A stretch of DNA of 22,745 nucleotides from an uncultured Lachnospiraceae bacterium. GTDB taxonomy: Bacteria; Bacillota; Clostridia; Lachnospirales; Lachnospiraceae. The position numbers were made by a program, and so were the translations under genes. The stretch is from positions 1 through 22,745 of the forward strand of contig CANCYO010000048.1 in NCBI GenBank assembly GCA_947382415.1, written 5' to 3'. Below are positions 13,283 to 22,080 of the stretch, one piece after another. The notes under the pieces are model-generated. The model was not told the DNA's origin. It searched no databases and saw nothing but the letters and a program-made list of their open reading frames with translations. The stretch's first letter is position 1. Every line of letters begins with the position of its first letter.

Positions 13283-15794
13283 GGTTAAAAATAAATCAAC
13301 GATCCGCAGACTTTCCGGAAAGAGCTTTGCCGCCAACCGCTCCCGGAATGTGATAGCAGTGTGCGCCATCGCGTTGACTACGGTTTTGTTCACGGCCCTG
13401 TTTACCATAGGCAGCGGACTTGTGGAGAATTTTCAGCGGGAGACCATGCGTCAGGCCGGAGGAGACGGCATGGCCGTGCTGAAGTATATTACCGATGAGG
13501 AATATGAACAGGTGAAGGATCACCCGCTGATCGCGGAGATTTCTTATAACAGGATTCTCAGTGATGAGGTGTTGAATGAGGAATTGCTCAAACGTCACGG
13601 GGAATTTTATTACATGGACGATGTGGGCATAAAGCTTGGTTTCTGTGAGCCTGTGGGCGGGCATAAGCCCGTGGCGGAAAACGAGATCATGATGGACACG
13701 GAGGCGCTGCGGCTTCTGGGAGTGGAGCAGAGAGAGGGCGCTCCGGTGACTTTGAAGCTGTCTGTACATGGTCTTGAGGTAGAGAGGGATTTCGTCCTGT
13801 CAGGCTGGTGGGAGGCGGACCCGGTGTTTGGAGCGTCCATAATGGTGGCGTCCAGAGCCTATGTGGATGCGCATATGGATGAGCTGTATCACAGCTATAA
13901 GGAGGACTCCAATCTCACAGGTGTGATTAACAGCTATATCATGTTTGACAATTCGCTGAATCTGGAGGGGAAGCTGGAACAGCTTATTGCGGAGAGTGGC
14001 TTCTCCCGTGACGGGTCGGCTTCCAATTATCTGGAGTGCAATGTAAACTGGGCCTATCTGTCCACCGGCTTTGAGATGGATCTGCCCACTGCGGCCGCCG
14101 TGTCCGCCGCGTTGCTTTTGATCGTCTTTGCGGGGTATCTGATCATCTATAATATTTTCAGGATATCCGTTATGAGAGATATTCGCTTTTACGGCCTCTT
14201 AAAAACCATTGGCGCAACGGGGAGGCAGATCAGAAGCATTATCCGCAGACAGGCGGTGCTCCTCTCCTGCATGGGCATTCCGCCGGGATTGCTGCTGGGA
14301 TATTTTCTGGGCTGCGGCATGGTTCCTTATATTATGGACACGACATTTTACAGGAGCGCAGGCTATCAGACCGCTGCCAATCCGTTGATTTTTGCCGGCA
14401 GTGTGATCTTTGTACTGATGACTGTGGCGTTGAGCGTGAATAAGCCCGGGCGTATGGCGGGCAATGTGTCTCCGGTGGAGGCGGTGCGCTACACGGAGGC
14501 GGCTTCTGTGAGAAGGAAACGCAGAAAGTCTGTCTATGGAAACAAAGTTTTGGGGATGGCTGCAGCCAATCTGGGACGGAGCGGAAAACGTACGGTGTTG
14601 GTGATGCTGTCCATCAGTCTGAGTTTGGTGCTCTTTAATACGGTCTACACCGTGAGTATCGGATTTGATATGGATAAGTTTCTGGCCAAGTTTGTAGACA
14701 CGGATTATCTTGTGGCCCACGCGGATTATTTCAGGTATCGTTATGCCGGAAGCGGCAATGCCGTGACGGAGAGTATGATCGAAGCGGTGGAGAGTCAGCC
14801 CGGCTTTGAGAGAGGCGGCCGGTTCTATGCCAATCGTGACGAGGAGTATTTCACGGCGGAATATCCTGAGGGCATGGGAGAGGCGCTTCCTGCAGGGGCT
14901 CAGACTCCCCGCTATATGAGCATGGTATATGGTCTGGAGGACTTTCCGCTGGAGCGTTTGGAAGTTCTGGAGGGAGAGATCGACCGAGAGAAATTAAAGA
15001 GCGGAGATTATATCTTGTCGGGAGTCTGGTTGGACGATTACAGCAAGCCGCAGTGGGAGGATCCCAATTTCGATGTGGGTGAGACGGTGACTTTGCGCAA
15101 TGAGAAAAGCGGGGAGAAGCGTTCCTTCACAGTGATGGCCAAAGTGGCCGTGAAATACTATACGAACTCTGTGGGCGTATGGTGTGATTTTAATTTCTAT
15201 CTTCCTGCTGACGTCTACAAAGAGATGGTGGAGAATCCGGGATGTATGAGCTATGTCTGCGATGTGGCGGATGAAAAGGAGGATTCCATGGAAGCCTTTC
15301 TGAAGAGCTACACCGAATCGGCGGAGCCGGCTATGGCATATACCTCCAAAACCACCAGAAAGGCAGAGTTTGGGGGATTGCAGCAGATGGTACTGCTGGT
15401 GGGCGGCGCGCTCAGCCTGTTTGTGGGACTTATCGGAGTGCTGAATTTTGTCAATTCCATTCTCACTGATATCATCGCCAGACGCAGGGAGTTTGCCATG
15501 CTGCAGTCCATCGGCATGACGGGAGTACAGCTTCGGCGGATGCTGATGGCGGAGGGGATTTATTATGCGGCCGGCTCGGGGCTTGTGGCGCTGCTCCTCA
15601 GTGTTCTGATGTCCTGCTTTGTGGTGGCTCCGCTGGCAGGAGGTATGTGGTTCTTCACCTGGAGGTTTACCCTGCTGCCCTTAGGGCTGGTAATCCCGCT
15701 GCTGCTTGTCATCGGCATATTGCTGCCTGTGGCAATGCTTCACACGGTGGAGAGAGAATCTATTGTAGATCGTCTCCGGGAGACGGAAGGTTAG
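13275..15794 (+). CDS. FtsX-family ABC transporter permease
   Basis: 839 residues with duplicated FtsX topology. Membrane helix about 22-44, a first extracellular domain to about 270, three helices (about 275-395), a helix about 440-462, a second extracellular domain to about 690, and three C-terminal helices ending in the cytosolic ERESIVDRLRE. RDIRFYGLLKTIGATGRQI and RREFAMLQSIGMTGVQLRRM are the two cytosolic coupling loops typical of the family. I chose the ATG at 13275, overlapping the ATPase stop; a TTG at 13245 would add ten residues lying inside the ATPase gene. At about 840 residues it is longer than BceB (about 650). Its last 35 bp overlap the end of the DUF4317 gene on the other strand. 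Confidence 0.92.
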   Translation: MYKVKNKSTIRRLSGKSFAANRSRNVIAVCAIALTTVLFTALFTIGSGLVENFQRETMRQAGGDGMAVLKYITDEEYEQVKDHPLIAEISYNRILSDEVLNEELLKRHGEFYYMDDVGIKLGFCEPVGGHKPVAENEIMMDTEALRLLGVEQREGAPVTLKLSVHGLEVERDFVLSGWWEADPVFGASIMVASRAYVDAHMDELYHSYKEDSNLTGVINSYIMFDNSLNLEGKLEQLIAESGFSRDGSASNYLECNVNWAYLSTGFEMDLPTAAAVSAALLLIVFAGYLIIYNIFRISVMRDIRFYGLLKTIGATGRQIRSIIRRQAVLLSCMGIPPGLLLGYFLGCGMVPYIMDTTFYRSAGYQTAANPLIFAGSVIFVLMTVALSVNKPGRMAGNVSPVEAVRYTEAASVRRKRRKSVYGNKVLGMAAANLGRSGKRTVLVMLSISLSLVLFNTVYTVSIGFDMDKFLAKFVDTDYLVAHADYFRYRYAGSGNAVTESMIEAVESQPGFERGGRFYANRDEEYFTAEYPEGMGEALPAGAQTPRYMSMVYGLEDFPLERLEVLEGEIDREKLKSGDYILSGVWLDDYSKPQWEDPNFDVGETVTLRNEKSGEKRSFTVMAKVAVKYYTNSVGVWCDFNFYLPADVYKEMVENPGCMSYVCDVADEKEDSMEAFLKSYTESAEPAMAYTSKTTRKAEFGGLQQMVLLVGGALSLFVGLIGVLNFVNSILTDIIARRREFAMLQSIGMTGVQLRRMLMAEGIYYAAGSGLVALLLSVLMSCFVVAPLAGGMWFFTWRFTLLPLGLVIPLLLVIGILLPVAMLHTVERESIVDRLRETEG

Positions 15795-16914
15795 GCCGGT
15801 GTACGGTGATCCCGTTGACCTCCACGCCCCCGTCCAGACGGATGACCAGACAATCAAGCCCGTCGATCTTACGGGTCTCGATCAGGTCTGTGCGGTCGGG
15901 ACTCACCTTGATCGTAATGTCAGGAGTCTTTACATCGAAGGAACGGGTGTTGAAAACATTGTTTGCATAGAGGGCAGTCTGCTGTCCGGCAGCGGCATCG
16001 AAATAGTTGTCAAACTCAGCCAGCTTTTCGTTGTTTACGCCGCTGCCTGCCAGCAGAGTCTTTACTTCATTTTTATCAAGGATCAGGGGAGCAGGCTCCT
16101 CCTTGTGTTCCGCCACCATCTCCTGAAATTTTTCGTGTATATTCTTCACTATCTCCAGTTCGCAGGTCTCGCCCAGAGTCTCTTCGATCAGCGTCTGGAA
16201 GGTTTCTTTTTGAGCTCCTGCGGAGAGGGGGACGGGACAGCCCAGGAGCTGTTCCATAAAGTTTTCGTTCAACTCCTCTGCATCCTTGGAATAGTAGAGG
16301 GCGCTGTGCAAGTCAGCTCCCCTGTCATTGAAGGCGGGGAAGAGAAAACCTGTCTCCGGCATGCCTACCACCCAGTCCCGCACACGGTTCTGAAAGATAT
16401 TTTCCTCCGCATTGTAGGAGAGGCCGGGCTTGGAGAGATCCACGGGACAGATGGCGCAGAGTATGTATTCGTACACTTCGTCCGAGGCGTCCTCCATGTC
16501 CAGACCGTCCGAGGTCCTGCCGGGTACGTCATATACGTCATGTATCAGGAGAATCAGATAATTCCCCACATATTCATAAGTCTCGATGATCTTATCATAA
16601 AAGGCTTCCAGAAGCGCCTCGTCCTTCAGCTTGCTGTCTCTGAGACGCAGCAGTCCCTCCTGTGTGCCGCCGGGCTCTTCCGTGTGCAGAGGGAACTCCA
16701 GATTCAGAAGATTTTTCCCCAGAGTGCCGGAGAGACATTTGCGCAGGATCTCAAAATATTTGAACATTTCCTCCTCCGGCAGGGCGAGAAAGGCCTGTCT
16801 AAAATCGGTTTTTTTATTTTTTTCTCCATCCACATAGCAGCCGCAGATGCGGGTGATGGAGCAGTTTTTGATGGTGAAAAGGCGTTTTAATTCGTTGATT
16901 TCCTGTTTGGTCAT
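15760..16914 (-). CDS. DUF4317 family protein
   Basis: 384 residues, soluble, no membrane segment or signal peptide, acidic overall. The opening TKQEINELKRLFTIKNCSIT and the phrase CGCYVDGEKNK are the hallmark N-terminus of DUF4317, a family found across Clostridia with no known function. A long frame on the other strand (15799-16890) is its shadow. Its own promoter is probably at 16956-16984, and a GAGAGG site precedes the ATG. It is transcribed toward the ABC permease, and its last 35 bp overlap that gene's end, with no terminator visible between them; read-through from either side would make antisense RNA. Confidence 0.88.
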   Translation of the reverse strand: MTKQEINELKRLFTIKNCSITRICGCYVDGEKNKKTDFRQAFLALPEEEMFKYFEILRKCLSGTLGKNLLNLEFPLHTEEPGGTQEGLLRLRDSKLKDEALLEAFYDKIIETYEYVGNYLILLIHDVYDVPGRTSDGLDMEDASDEVYEYILCAICPVDLSKPGLSYNAEENIFQNRVRDWVVGMPETGFLFPAFNDRGADLHSALYYSKDAEELNENFMEQLLGCPVPLSAGAQKETFQTLIEETLGETCELEIVKNIHEKFQEMVAEHKEEPAPLILDKNEVKTLLAGSGVNNEKLAEFDNYFDAAAGQQTALYANNVFNTRSFDVKTPDITIKVSPDRTDLIETRKIDGLDCLVIRLDGGVEVNGITVHRPNLPSPGDDLQ

Positions 16915-16955
16915 GTCTGTAACCTCTCTAAATTCATTTTCTTCGACGTTTCTTA

Positions 16956-16984
16956 AGTATACACCAAAATTTATTTTGGGGCAA
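16956..16984 (-). promoter_or_regulatory. Promoter of the DUF4317 gene
   Basis: On the minus strand, TTGCCC (16984-16979), 17 bp, TATACT (16961-16956). The -10 box is near consensus and the spacing ideal; the -35 is moderate. It lies about 40 bp before the ATG. The remainder of the gap 16915-17165 holds a divergent promoter at 17083 and no gene. Confidence 0.6.
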
Positions 16985-17082
16985 TGTGCAGATTTTTGTA
17001 CAAAAGAAGGAAAATGCTGTGAAAAACAAAAGAGCAGGGTCTGATTTTGGAGAATGTAGGCGGATTGTGCGATGGGTTGGAG

Positions 17083-17112
17083 TTGATGTCAGAAAGCATA
17101 TTATTTTATAAT
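17083..17112 (+). promoter_or_regulatory. Sigma-A promoter of the Spo0A-like gene
   Basis: TTGATG (17083-17088), 18 bp, TATAAT (17107-17112), about 50 bp before the ATG, which follows CTGGAGGTAG. I looked for a Spo0A box (TGTCGAA) and found only TGTCAGAA at 17087-17094, too weak to claim. Confidence 0.65.
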
Positions 17113-17165
17113 GGGTTGGTACGAAAAGGTGTGACGCAAATGTATTTCGGACTGGAGGTAGTTTT

Positions 17166-17696
17166 ATGGAACAATTGAACATTACTACTGCAAAGGATAA
17201 TGAAAAAGTATACAAAATTTTAGATGATTTAATGCACGCGAATAAAGAGTTTCAGATCATGATCACAGTACCCTCCGCCAAGGGAGCTTCCGCGGGAGCG
17301 GTGAGCGAGACGGTGGTGAGGGAGACACCCAAACGGGCGGCAGTGCGCGATCTGGAGCAGGATGTGACAGATATGATACACGAGATCGGAGTTCCCGCGC
17401 ACATCAAGGGTTATCAGTATCTGAGGGAGGCCATCATGATGTCTGTGGAGGATCCCGCCATGATCAGTTCCATCACAAAGATTTTGTATCCCACCATTGC
17501 CAAGCGGTTCCAGACTACCCCCAGCCGTGTGGAGCGCGCCATCCGCCATGCCATAGAGGTGGCCTGGAGCAGAGGGCGGATGGAAACGCTGGACGCTCTG
17601 TTTGGCTACACGGTGGACACGGGAAAGGGGAAGCCCACCAACTCGGAGTTTATTGCGCTGATCGCGGACCGCATCCGACTTTCCTACAGAGATTGA
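17166..17696 (+). CDS. Spo0A C-terminal effector-domain protein lacking the receiver domain
   Basis: 176 residues. Residues 66-175 match the Spo0A DNA-binding (sigma-A activation) domain: IHEIGVPAHIKGYQYLREAI, the DP..I..ITK.LYP.IAK segment, recognition helix TTPSRVERAIRHAIEVAWSRG (about 118-137) and the closing KPTNSEFIALIADRIRL. In place of the usual receiver of about 120 residues there is a 65-residue leader with no aspartate phospho-site (KVYKILDDLMHANKEFQIMI, then a Ser/Ala/Gly linker). The frame upstream is closed and holds a promoter, so the domain is truly absent. The protein cannot be switched by the sporulation phosphorelay in the usual way; the leader may bind a different signal or a partner. 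Full-length Spo0A must be encoded elsewhere if the host sporulates. Glycogen synthase follows after 67 bp. Confidence 0.88.
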   Translation: MEQLNITTAKDNEKVYKILDDLMHANKEFQIMITVPSAKGASAGAVSETVVRETPKRAAVRDLEQDVTDMIHEIGVPAHIKGYQYLREAIMMSVEDPAMISSITKILYPTIAKRFQTTPSRVERAIRHAIEVAWSRGRMETLDALFGYTVDTGKGKPTNSEFIALIADRIRLSYRD

Positions 17697-17706
17697 TAAA
17701 AAACTC

Positions 17707-17735
17707 TTTTCCCATATGAGAAAATGGTGTATAAT
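17707..17735 (+). promoter_or_regulatory. Weak promoter with imperfect palindrome before glgA
   Basis: TATAAT at 17730-17735 lies about 30 bp before the glgA ATG, with no convincing -35. An 18-bp imperfect palindrome, TTTTCCCATATGAGAAAA (17707-17724), overlaps where the -35 should be, so activator or repressor control is possible. Confidence 0.45.
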
Positions 17736-17763
17736 CTAACTATCATACTTGGGAGGGTTTCAA

Positions 17764-19212
17764 ATGAAAAATATTTTATTTGTGGCATCAGAGGGTGTTC
17801 CTTTCATCAAGACGGGCGGCCTTGCGGACGTTGTAGGTTCTCTGCCCAAGTGTATCGACAAGGAATACTTTGACGTGCGTGTGCTTATCCCCAAATACAC
17901 CTGCATGAAGCAGGAGATGAAGGATAAGTTACAGTATGTAGCGCACTTTTATATGGATTTTAACTGGAAGAATGTATATGTGGGTATTCTCGAGGCCACA
18001 GTGGAAGGCGTTCACTATTACTTTATTGACAACGAGGATTATTTTGGCGGCTTCAAGCCTTACGGGGACAATGTGATCTGGGAGATTGAGAAGTATGCTT
18101 TCTTCTGCAAGGCAGCGCTGTCTGCCCTGCCCGTGATCGGTTTCCGGCCGGATGTGATCCACTGCCATGACTGGCAGACCGGACTCATACCCGTATATTT
18201 GAAGGAGCGGTTCCATGACGGAGACTTTTTCCGGGGCATCAAGTCCGTTATCACGATCCACAATCTGAAGTTCCAGGGCAAATGGGATCCTCAGACTGTG
18301 AGGGGCATCACCGGTCTGCCGGCTCATTATTTCACGCCGGATAAGCTGGAGGCCTACAAGGACGCCAATCTGTTAAAGGGCGGTATCGTCTTTGCGGATG
18401 TAGTGACCACGGTGAGCGCCACCTATGCGGAGGAGATCAAGACTACCTTTTACGGCGAGGGACTGGACGGACTGCTGCGCGCCCGCAGCGGCGATCTGCG
18501 CGGTATTGTCAATGGTATTGACTACAGCGAGTTCAATCCCGAGACGGACAAAAATATCGTAAGGCCTTACAATGCGGTGAATTTCCGCAAGGAGAAGGTC
18601 AAGAACAAACGTGCTCTGCAGGAGGAGCTGGGGCTTTGTCAGGACGACCGCAAGATGATGATCGGACTGGTGTCCCGCCTGACGGATCAGAAGGGTCTGG
18701 ATCTGATCGCCTATGTCATGGACGAGCTCTGTCAGGACGATATCCAACTGGTAGTTCTCGGTACCGGTGAGGAACGCTACGAGAATATGTTCCGTCACTT
18801 TGACTGGAAGTATGGTGACAAGGTATCTGCTAATATCTATTATTCCGACGCCCTGTCCCACAAGATTTATGCATCCTGCGACGCGTTCCTGATGCCTTCT
18901 CTCTTTGAGCCCTGCGGTCTGAGCCAGCTCATGTCGCTGCGCTACGGAACGGTGCCCATCGTCAGGGAGACAGGCGGACTCAAAGATACCGTACAACCCT
19001 ACAACGAGTTCGAGAACACGGGAACAGGATTTTCCTTTACGAACTACAATGCCCATGAAATGTTGAATACGATCCGCTATGCGGAGCATATCTATTATGA
19101 TAAGAAGCGTGAGTGGAACAAGATCGTTGACCGGGCCATGGCTGAGGACTTTTCATGGAATGTGTCCGCCAGAAAATATCAGGAGATGTATGACTGGCTG
19201 ATTGGGTATTGA
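17764..19212 (+). CDS. glgA: Glycogen synthase (ADP-glucose type, GT5)
   Basis: 482 residues, the normal length. The N-terminal ADP-glucose-binding motif KTGGLADVVGSLPK (16-29), the HCHDWQTGLIP segment, the NGIDYSEFNP turn, the SRLTDQKGLDL start of the second Rossmann domain, and the C-terminal SLFEPCGLSQLMSLRYGTVP and ETGGLKDTV motifs with the catalytic glutamate identify GT5 glycogen/starch synthase, which transfers glucose from ADP-glucose to the growing alpha-1,4 chain in the cytosol. The start is the ATG at 17764 after GGGAGG; a TTG at 17749 precedes that site and is rejected. No other glycogen gene (glgB, glgC, glgD, glgP) is in the window. The flippase gene starts one base after its stop. 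Confidence 0.96.
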   Translation: MKNILFVASEGVPFIKTGGLADVVGSLPKCIDKEYFDVRVLIPKYTCMKQEMKDKLQYVAHFYMDFNWKNVYVGILEATVEGVHYYFIDNEDYFGGFKPYGDNVIWEIEKYAFFCKAALSALPVIGFRPDVIHCHDWQTGLIPVYLKERFHDGDFFRGIKSVITIHNLKFQGKWDPQTVRGITGLPAHYFTPDKLEAYKDANLLKGGIVFADVVTTVSATYAEEIKTTFYGEGLDGLLRARSGDLRGIVNGIDYSEFNPETDKNIVRPYNAVNFRKEKVKNKRALQEELGLCQDDRKMMIGLVSRLTDQKGLDLIAYVMDELCQDDIQLVVLGTGEERYENMFRHFDWKYGDKVSANIYYSDALSHKIYASCDAFLMPSLFEPCGLSQLMSLRYGTVPIVRETGGLKDTVQPYNEFENTGTGFSFTNYNAHEMLNTIRYAEHIYYDKKREWNKIVDRAMAEDFSWNVSARKYQEMYDWLIGY

Positions 19213-19213
19213 G

Positions 19214-20878
19214 ATGTCACGGAACAGAAAAGACAATGATTTCGTCCTGCAGGCGGGAATTCTGGCGGCTGCGGGCATTATAAGCAGAATCATAGGGCTC
19301 CTTTACAGGAGCCCTTTAACTGCTGTTGTGGGAACTCTGGGAATCGGTTATTATCAGGTTGCCTACAGCTTCTATACCATCGTACTTCTGATCTCTTCTT
19401 ACAGTATTCCATCGGCTATCTCAAAGGTCATCGCCCAGAAGCTGGCGGTGAAGGAATACCGCAACGCCCACAGGATATTTCTGTGTGCGCTGGGGTATGT
19501 GCTTGTGGTGGGCGGTATTGCCAGTTTGGTTTTGTTTTTCGGCGCGGGGTGGTTTCTGGAGAACGAGGCGGCAGTACCGGTGTTGCAGACCTTTGCCCCT
19601 ACCATTTTTATCTATGGCATACTGGGGGTGCTGCGGGGCTATTTTCAGGCACACCGCAGTATGGTACAGACTTCCGTGTCCCAGATTCTGGAACAGATCG
19701 CCAACGCTGCCGTGAGTATCGGTGCGGCCATGCTCCTGATCAAAAGCGTCATGGGTACCATGGAGATTCCCGCGGACGAGATGCTGAAAGTGACCCGTGC
19801 CACCTATGGCGCCATCGGCAGTGCCCTCGGCACCGGGGCGGGAGTGCTGACTGCCCTGATCTTTATGTTGTGCATTTATATTCTGAACAGAAAAATGATA
19901 TACAGGCGTATCACCCGGGACAGACATGAGTATCTGGATTCCTACGGTGAGATCATCAAAACCATCACGCTGGTGGTGACACCCTTTATCCTCAGTACGG
20001 CAGTATACAATCTGTCCAGCGTGGTAAACAGCAAAATCTATGTAGATGTGATTCCAAGTATGTTGGGACAGGACAGCACCGCCGCGTATAACAATTACGG
20101 CATTTTTTCCGGGATGGCCCAGACCATCTCCAATATTCCCATCGCCTTTGCCTCGGCCATGGCTTCCGCCATGATCCCTTCCGTGGCGGCCTTTGTGGCG
20201 GCGGGTAAAATAAGCGAAGCCAAGGACAAGATCGGTGTGGCTGTTAAGAGCACTATGGTGATCTCGATTCCGTGTGCCGTGGGACTCTTCGTGCTGGCAA
20301 AGCCGCTGACCGCCTTGCTCTTTCCCTCCCAGACAGACGAGACTTTAACCTTTGCAGGAACGCTCCTGATGTCCCTCTCCCTGTCTGTGGTATTCTACGC
20401 CCTGTCTACCCTAAACAGCTCCATCCTGCAGGGTCTTGGACGCGTGAACACCCCTATTGTAAACGCAGCCATTGCTTTGACCGCCCAGACCATAACCCTG
20501 TTCCTGCTCCTGCGCTACACCAAATTGGACTTATACAGCCTGACTGCGGCCAACACCCTATACTCCGGCCTGATGTGCCTGTTAAATCAATGGTCGGTCC
20601 ACAGAGCCATCGGTTACAGACAGGAGATCGTCGGCAGCTTTTTCATTCCATTCCTGGCGTCTGCCTTCATGGGAGCCTCCGCCTGGGTGGTATACGAAGG
20701 CGTCTATCTCTTCACCGATTCCATGCGAATCTCGGTACTGCCCGCGCTGGCCGTAGCCGTACCCGTTTACTTCGTGATGATGCTCATGCTGCGCGGCCTC
20801 ACCGAAGAAGAACTCCAGTCCTTCCCCAAAGGCCATTTATTGATCAAACTTGCGAGACGGATTGGCCTTATGCACTGA
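19214..20878 (+). CDS. MurJ/SpoVB-type polysaccharide (lipid-linked oligosaccharide) flippase
   Basis: 554 residues, about 14 membrane helices through the whole length. The N-terminus QAGILAAAGIISRIIGLLYR and the next segment GTLGIGYYQVAYSFYTIVL, with a later NIPIAFASAMASAMIPSVAA stretch, are typical of the MOP-superfamily SpoVB/YtgP/MurJ branch, which flips lipid-linked glycans (lipid II or spore-cortex precursor) across the membrane. Which substrate it moves cannot be told; Firmicutes usually carry several paralogs. The ATG at 19214 is one base past the glgA stop (TGAGATG), so it depends on translational coupling; no good independent ribosome site is seen. Confidence 0.87.
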   Translation: MSRNRKDNDFVLQAGILAAAGIISRIIGLLYRSPLTAVVGTLGIGYYQVAYSFYTIVLLISSYSIPSAISKVIAQKLAVKEYRNAHRIFLCALGYVLVVGGIASLVLFFGAGWFLENEAAVPVLQTFAPTIFIYGILGVLRGYFQAHRSMVQTSVSQILEQIANAAVSIGAAMLLIKSVMGTMEIPADEMLKVTRATYGAIGSALGTGAGVLTALIFMLCIYILNRKMIYRRITRDRHEYLDSYGEIIKTITLVVTPFILSTAVYNLSSVVNSKIYVDVIPSMLGQDSTAAYNNYGIFSGMAQTISNIPIAFASAMASAMIPSVAAFVAAGKISEAKDKIGVAVKSTMVISIPCAVGLFVLAKPLTALLFPSQTDETLTFAGTLLMSLSLSVVFYALSTLNSSILQGLGRVNTPIVNAAIALTAQTITLFLLLRYTKLDLYSLTAANTLYSGLMCLLNQWSVHRAIGYRQEIVGSFFIPFLASAFMGASAWVVYEGVYLFTDSMRISVLPALAVAVPVYFVMMLMLRGLTEEELQSFPKGHLLIKLARRIGLMH

Positions 20879-20955
20879 AGTAATCTCTTTTAGGATTATG
20901 TATTATTTGGAAGGTGATTTATAAACAGGAAGTATTATCTTAAAAAAATTGTTTG

Positions 20956-20980
20956 ATTTGTCAGACAGTGTCTGACAAAT
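20956..20980. promoter_or_regulatory. Perfect 25-bp palindrome, candidate operator of the DUF1016 gene
   Basis: Arms ATTTGTCAGACA (20956-20967) and TGTCTGACAAAT (20969-20980) are fully complementary around a single central G. It lies 16 bp before the GTG start, just upstream of the AGAAAGGAAAGG ribosome site. No T-run follows. The rest of the gap 20879-20996 is AT-rich; no clear promoter or terminator was found. Confidence 0.6.
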
Positions 20981-20996
20981 TTAGAAAGGAAAGGCT

Positions 20997-22025
20997 GTGG
21001 AGGAATTAATAAAAAATTCGGATTTTGAAAAAATGATATTAGATATCGAAACATTGGTAAATGCATCAAAGGCTCAATTAGCAATATCGATTAATAAAGC
21101 GATGACGGTAACATATTGGAGTATTGGAAAATATATTGTTGAATTTGAGCAAGATGGCAATGCAAAAGCGCAATACGGAAAAAACTTGCTTTCTACAATA
21201 TCCAAAGAGTTAACTTTGCGCTTAGGAAAAGGGTATAGTCGTCCAAACTTAAATAATATGAGAAAGTTTTATTTGAAATATTCGGATTGTCAGGCAGTGT
21301 CTGATAAATTATCATGGTCTCATATATGTGAATTGATAAAAATAGACGATGAACTTGAACGTAACTTTTATGAGAAAGAATGTGTTGTGGAAAACTGGAA
21401 TGTCAGAACATTGCGAAGGCAGATGGATTCAGCGTTGTTTTTGAGATTGGCTTCCAGCAGGGATAAGGAAGGAATTTTAAAGCTAGCACAAAATGGCATT
21501 GAATATCAAGGACCTGAAGACATTGTAAAAAGCACATATACACTGGAATTTTTAAATATTCCGGAACAGGAGAAATATAGTGAAAATGATTTAGAACAAA
21601 AAATCATAGACAATTTACAGAAATTTTTGTTGGAATTAGGCAAAGGATTTACATTTGTGAAACAGCAATATCCTTTAACAATTAATAATATACATTATCA
21701 TGTAGATTTGGTGTTTTATCATAGAATCCTGAAGTGCTTTGTTTTGATAGACTTAAAGAAAAATTCTGTTCAACATGAAGATATAGGACAAATGAATATG
21801 TATATGGGATATTTCGCAATAGAAGAAAATATGCCGGATGATAATCCACCGATTGGAATCATACTAAGCAAAAATAAGGACGAGTTATTAGTGGAGTATG
21901 CAATGTATGGAATGGACAGCAATTTATTTGTATCTAAATATGAGTTATATCTGCCTAACCGAAAAGAACTGGAAAAGTTAGTCAAAGATATTTTAGAAGA
22001 AGAAATCGTGGAGGGCTCAGTATAA
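20997..22025 (+). CDS. DUF1016 / PDDEXK nuclease-domain protein (YhcG family)
   Basis: 342 residues. The N-terminal half (about 10-160) is the DUF1016 helical domain, with the family phrase YWSIGKYIVEFEQDG and KLSWSHICELIKI. The C-terminal half is a PD-(D/E)XK nuclease fold: D237 in YHVDLVFYH and D252-L-K254 in LIDLKKN, followed by a GQMNMYMGYF segment. Both the acidic residues and the lysine expected for metal-dependent cleavage are present. Members are often linked to mobile elements or restriction loci. The start is GTG after a strong AAGGAAAGG site. Coding is markedly more A/T-rich than the genes to its left, a sign of recent transfer. The stop is 55 bp from the convergent XRE gene. Confidence 0.87.
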   Translation: MEELIKNSDFEKMILDIETLVNASKAQLAISINKAMTVTYWSIGKYIVEFEQDGNAKAQYGKNLLSTISKELTLRLGKGYSRPNLNNMRKFYLKYSDCQAVSDKLSWSHICELIKIDDELERNFYEKECVVENWNVRTLRRQMDSALFLRLASSRDKEGILKLAQNGIEYQGPEDIVKSTYTLEFLNIPEQEKYSENDLEQKIIDNLQKFLLELGKGFTFVKQQYPLTINNIHYHVDLVFYHRILKCFVLIDLKKNSVQHEDIGQMNMYMGYFAIEENMPDDNPPIGIILSKNKDELLVEYAMYGMDSNLFVSKYELYLPNRKELEKLVKDILEEEIVEGSV

Positions 22026-22080
22026 AGAAGAATGCCCGTGAGATATTTTTGTGGAGATATTAGATTTGGTTAAAAGTTTT

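Noticed and set aside
15799..16890. Long plus-strand open frame (363 codons) opposite the DUF4317 gene
   Set aside because: Its translation has no recognisable fold, and the minus strand encodes a clear family member with its own promoter and ribosome site.
17087..17094. Possible Spo0A box before the Spo0A-like gene
   Set aside because: TGTCAGAA differs from TGTCGAA by an inserted base; chance is as likely.
20881..20900. TAATC/GATTA stem after the flippase gene as a terminator
   Set aside because: Only five AT-rich base pairs and no proper T-run.
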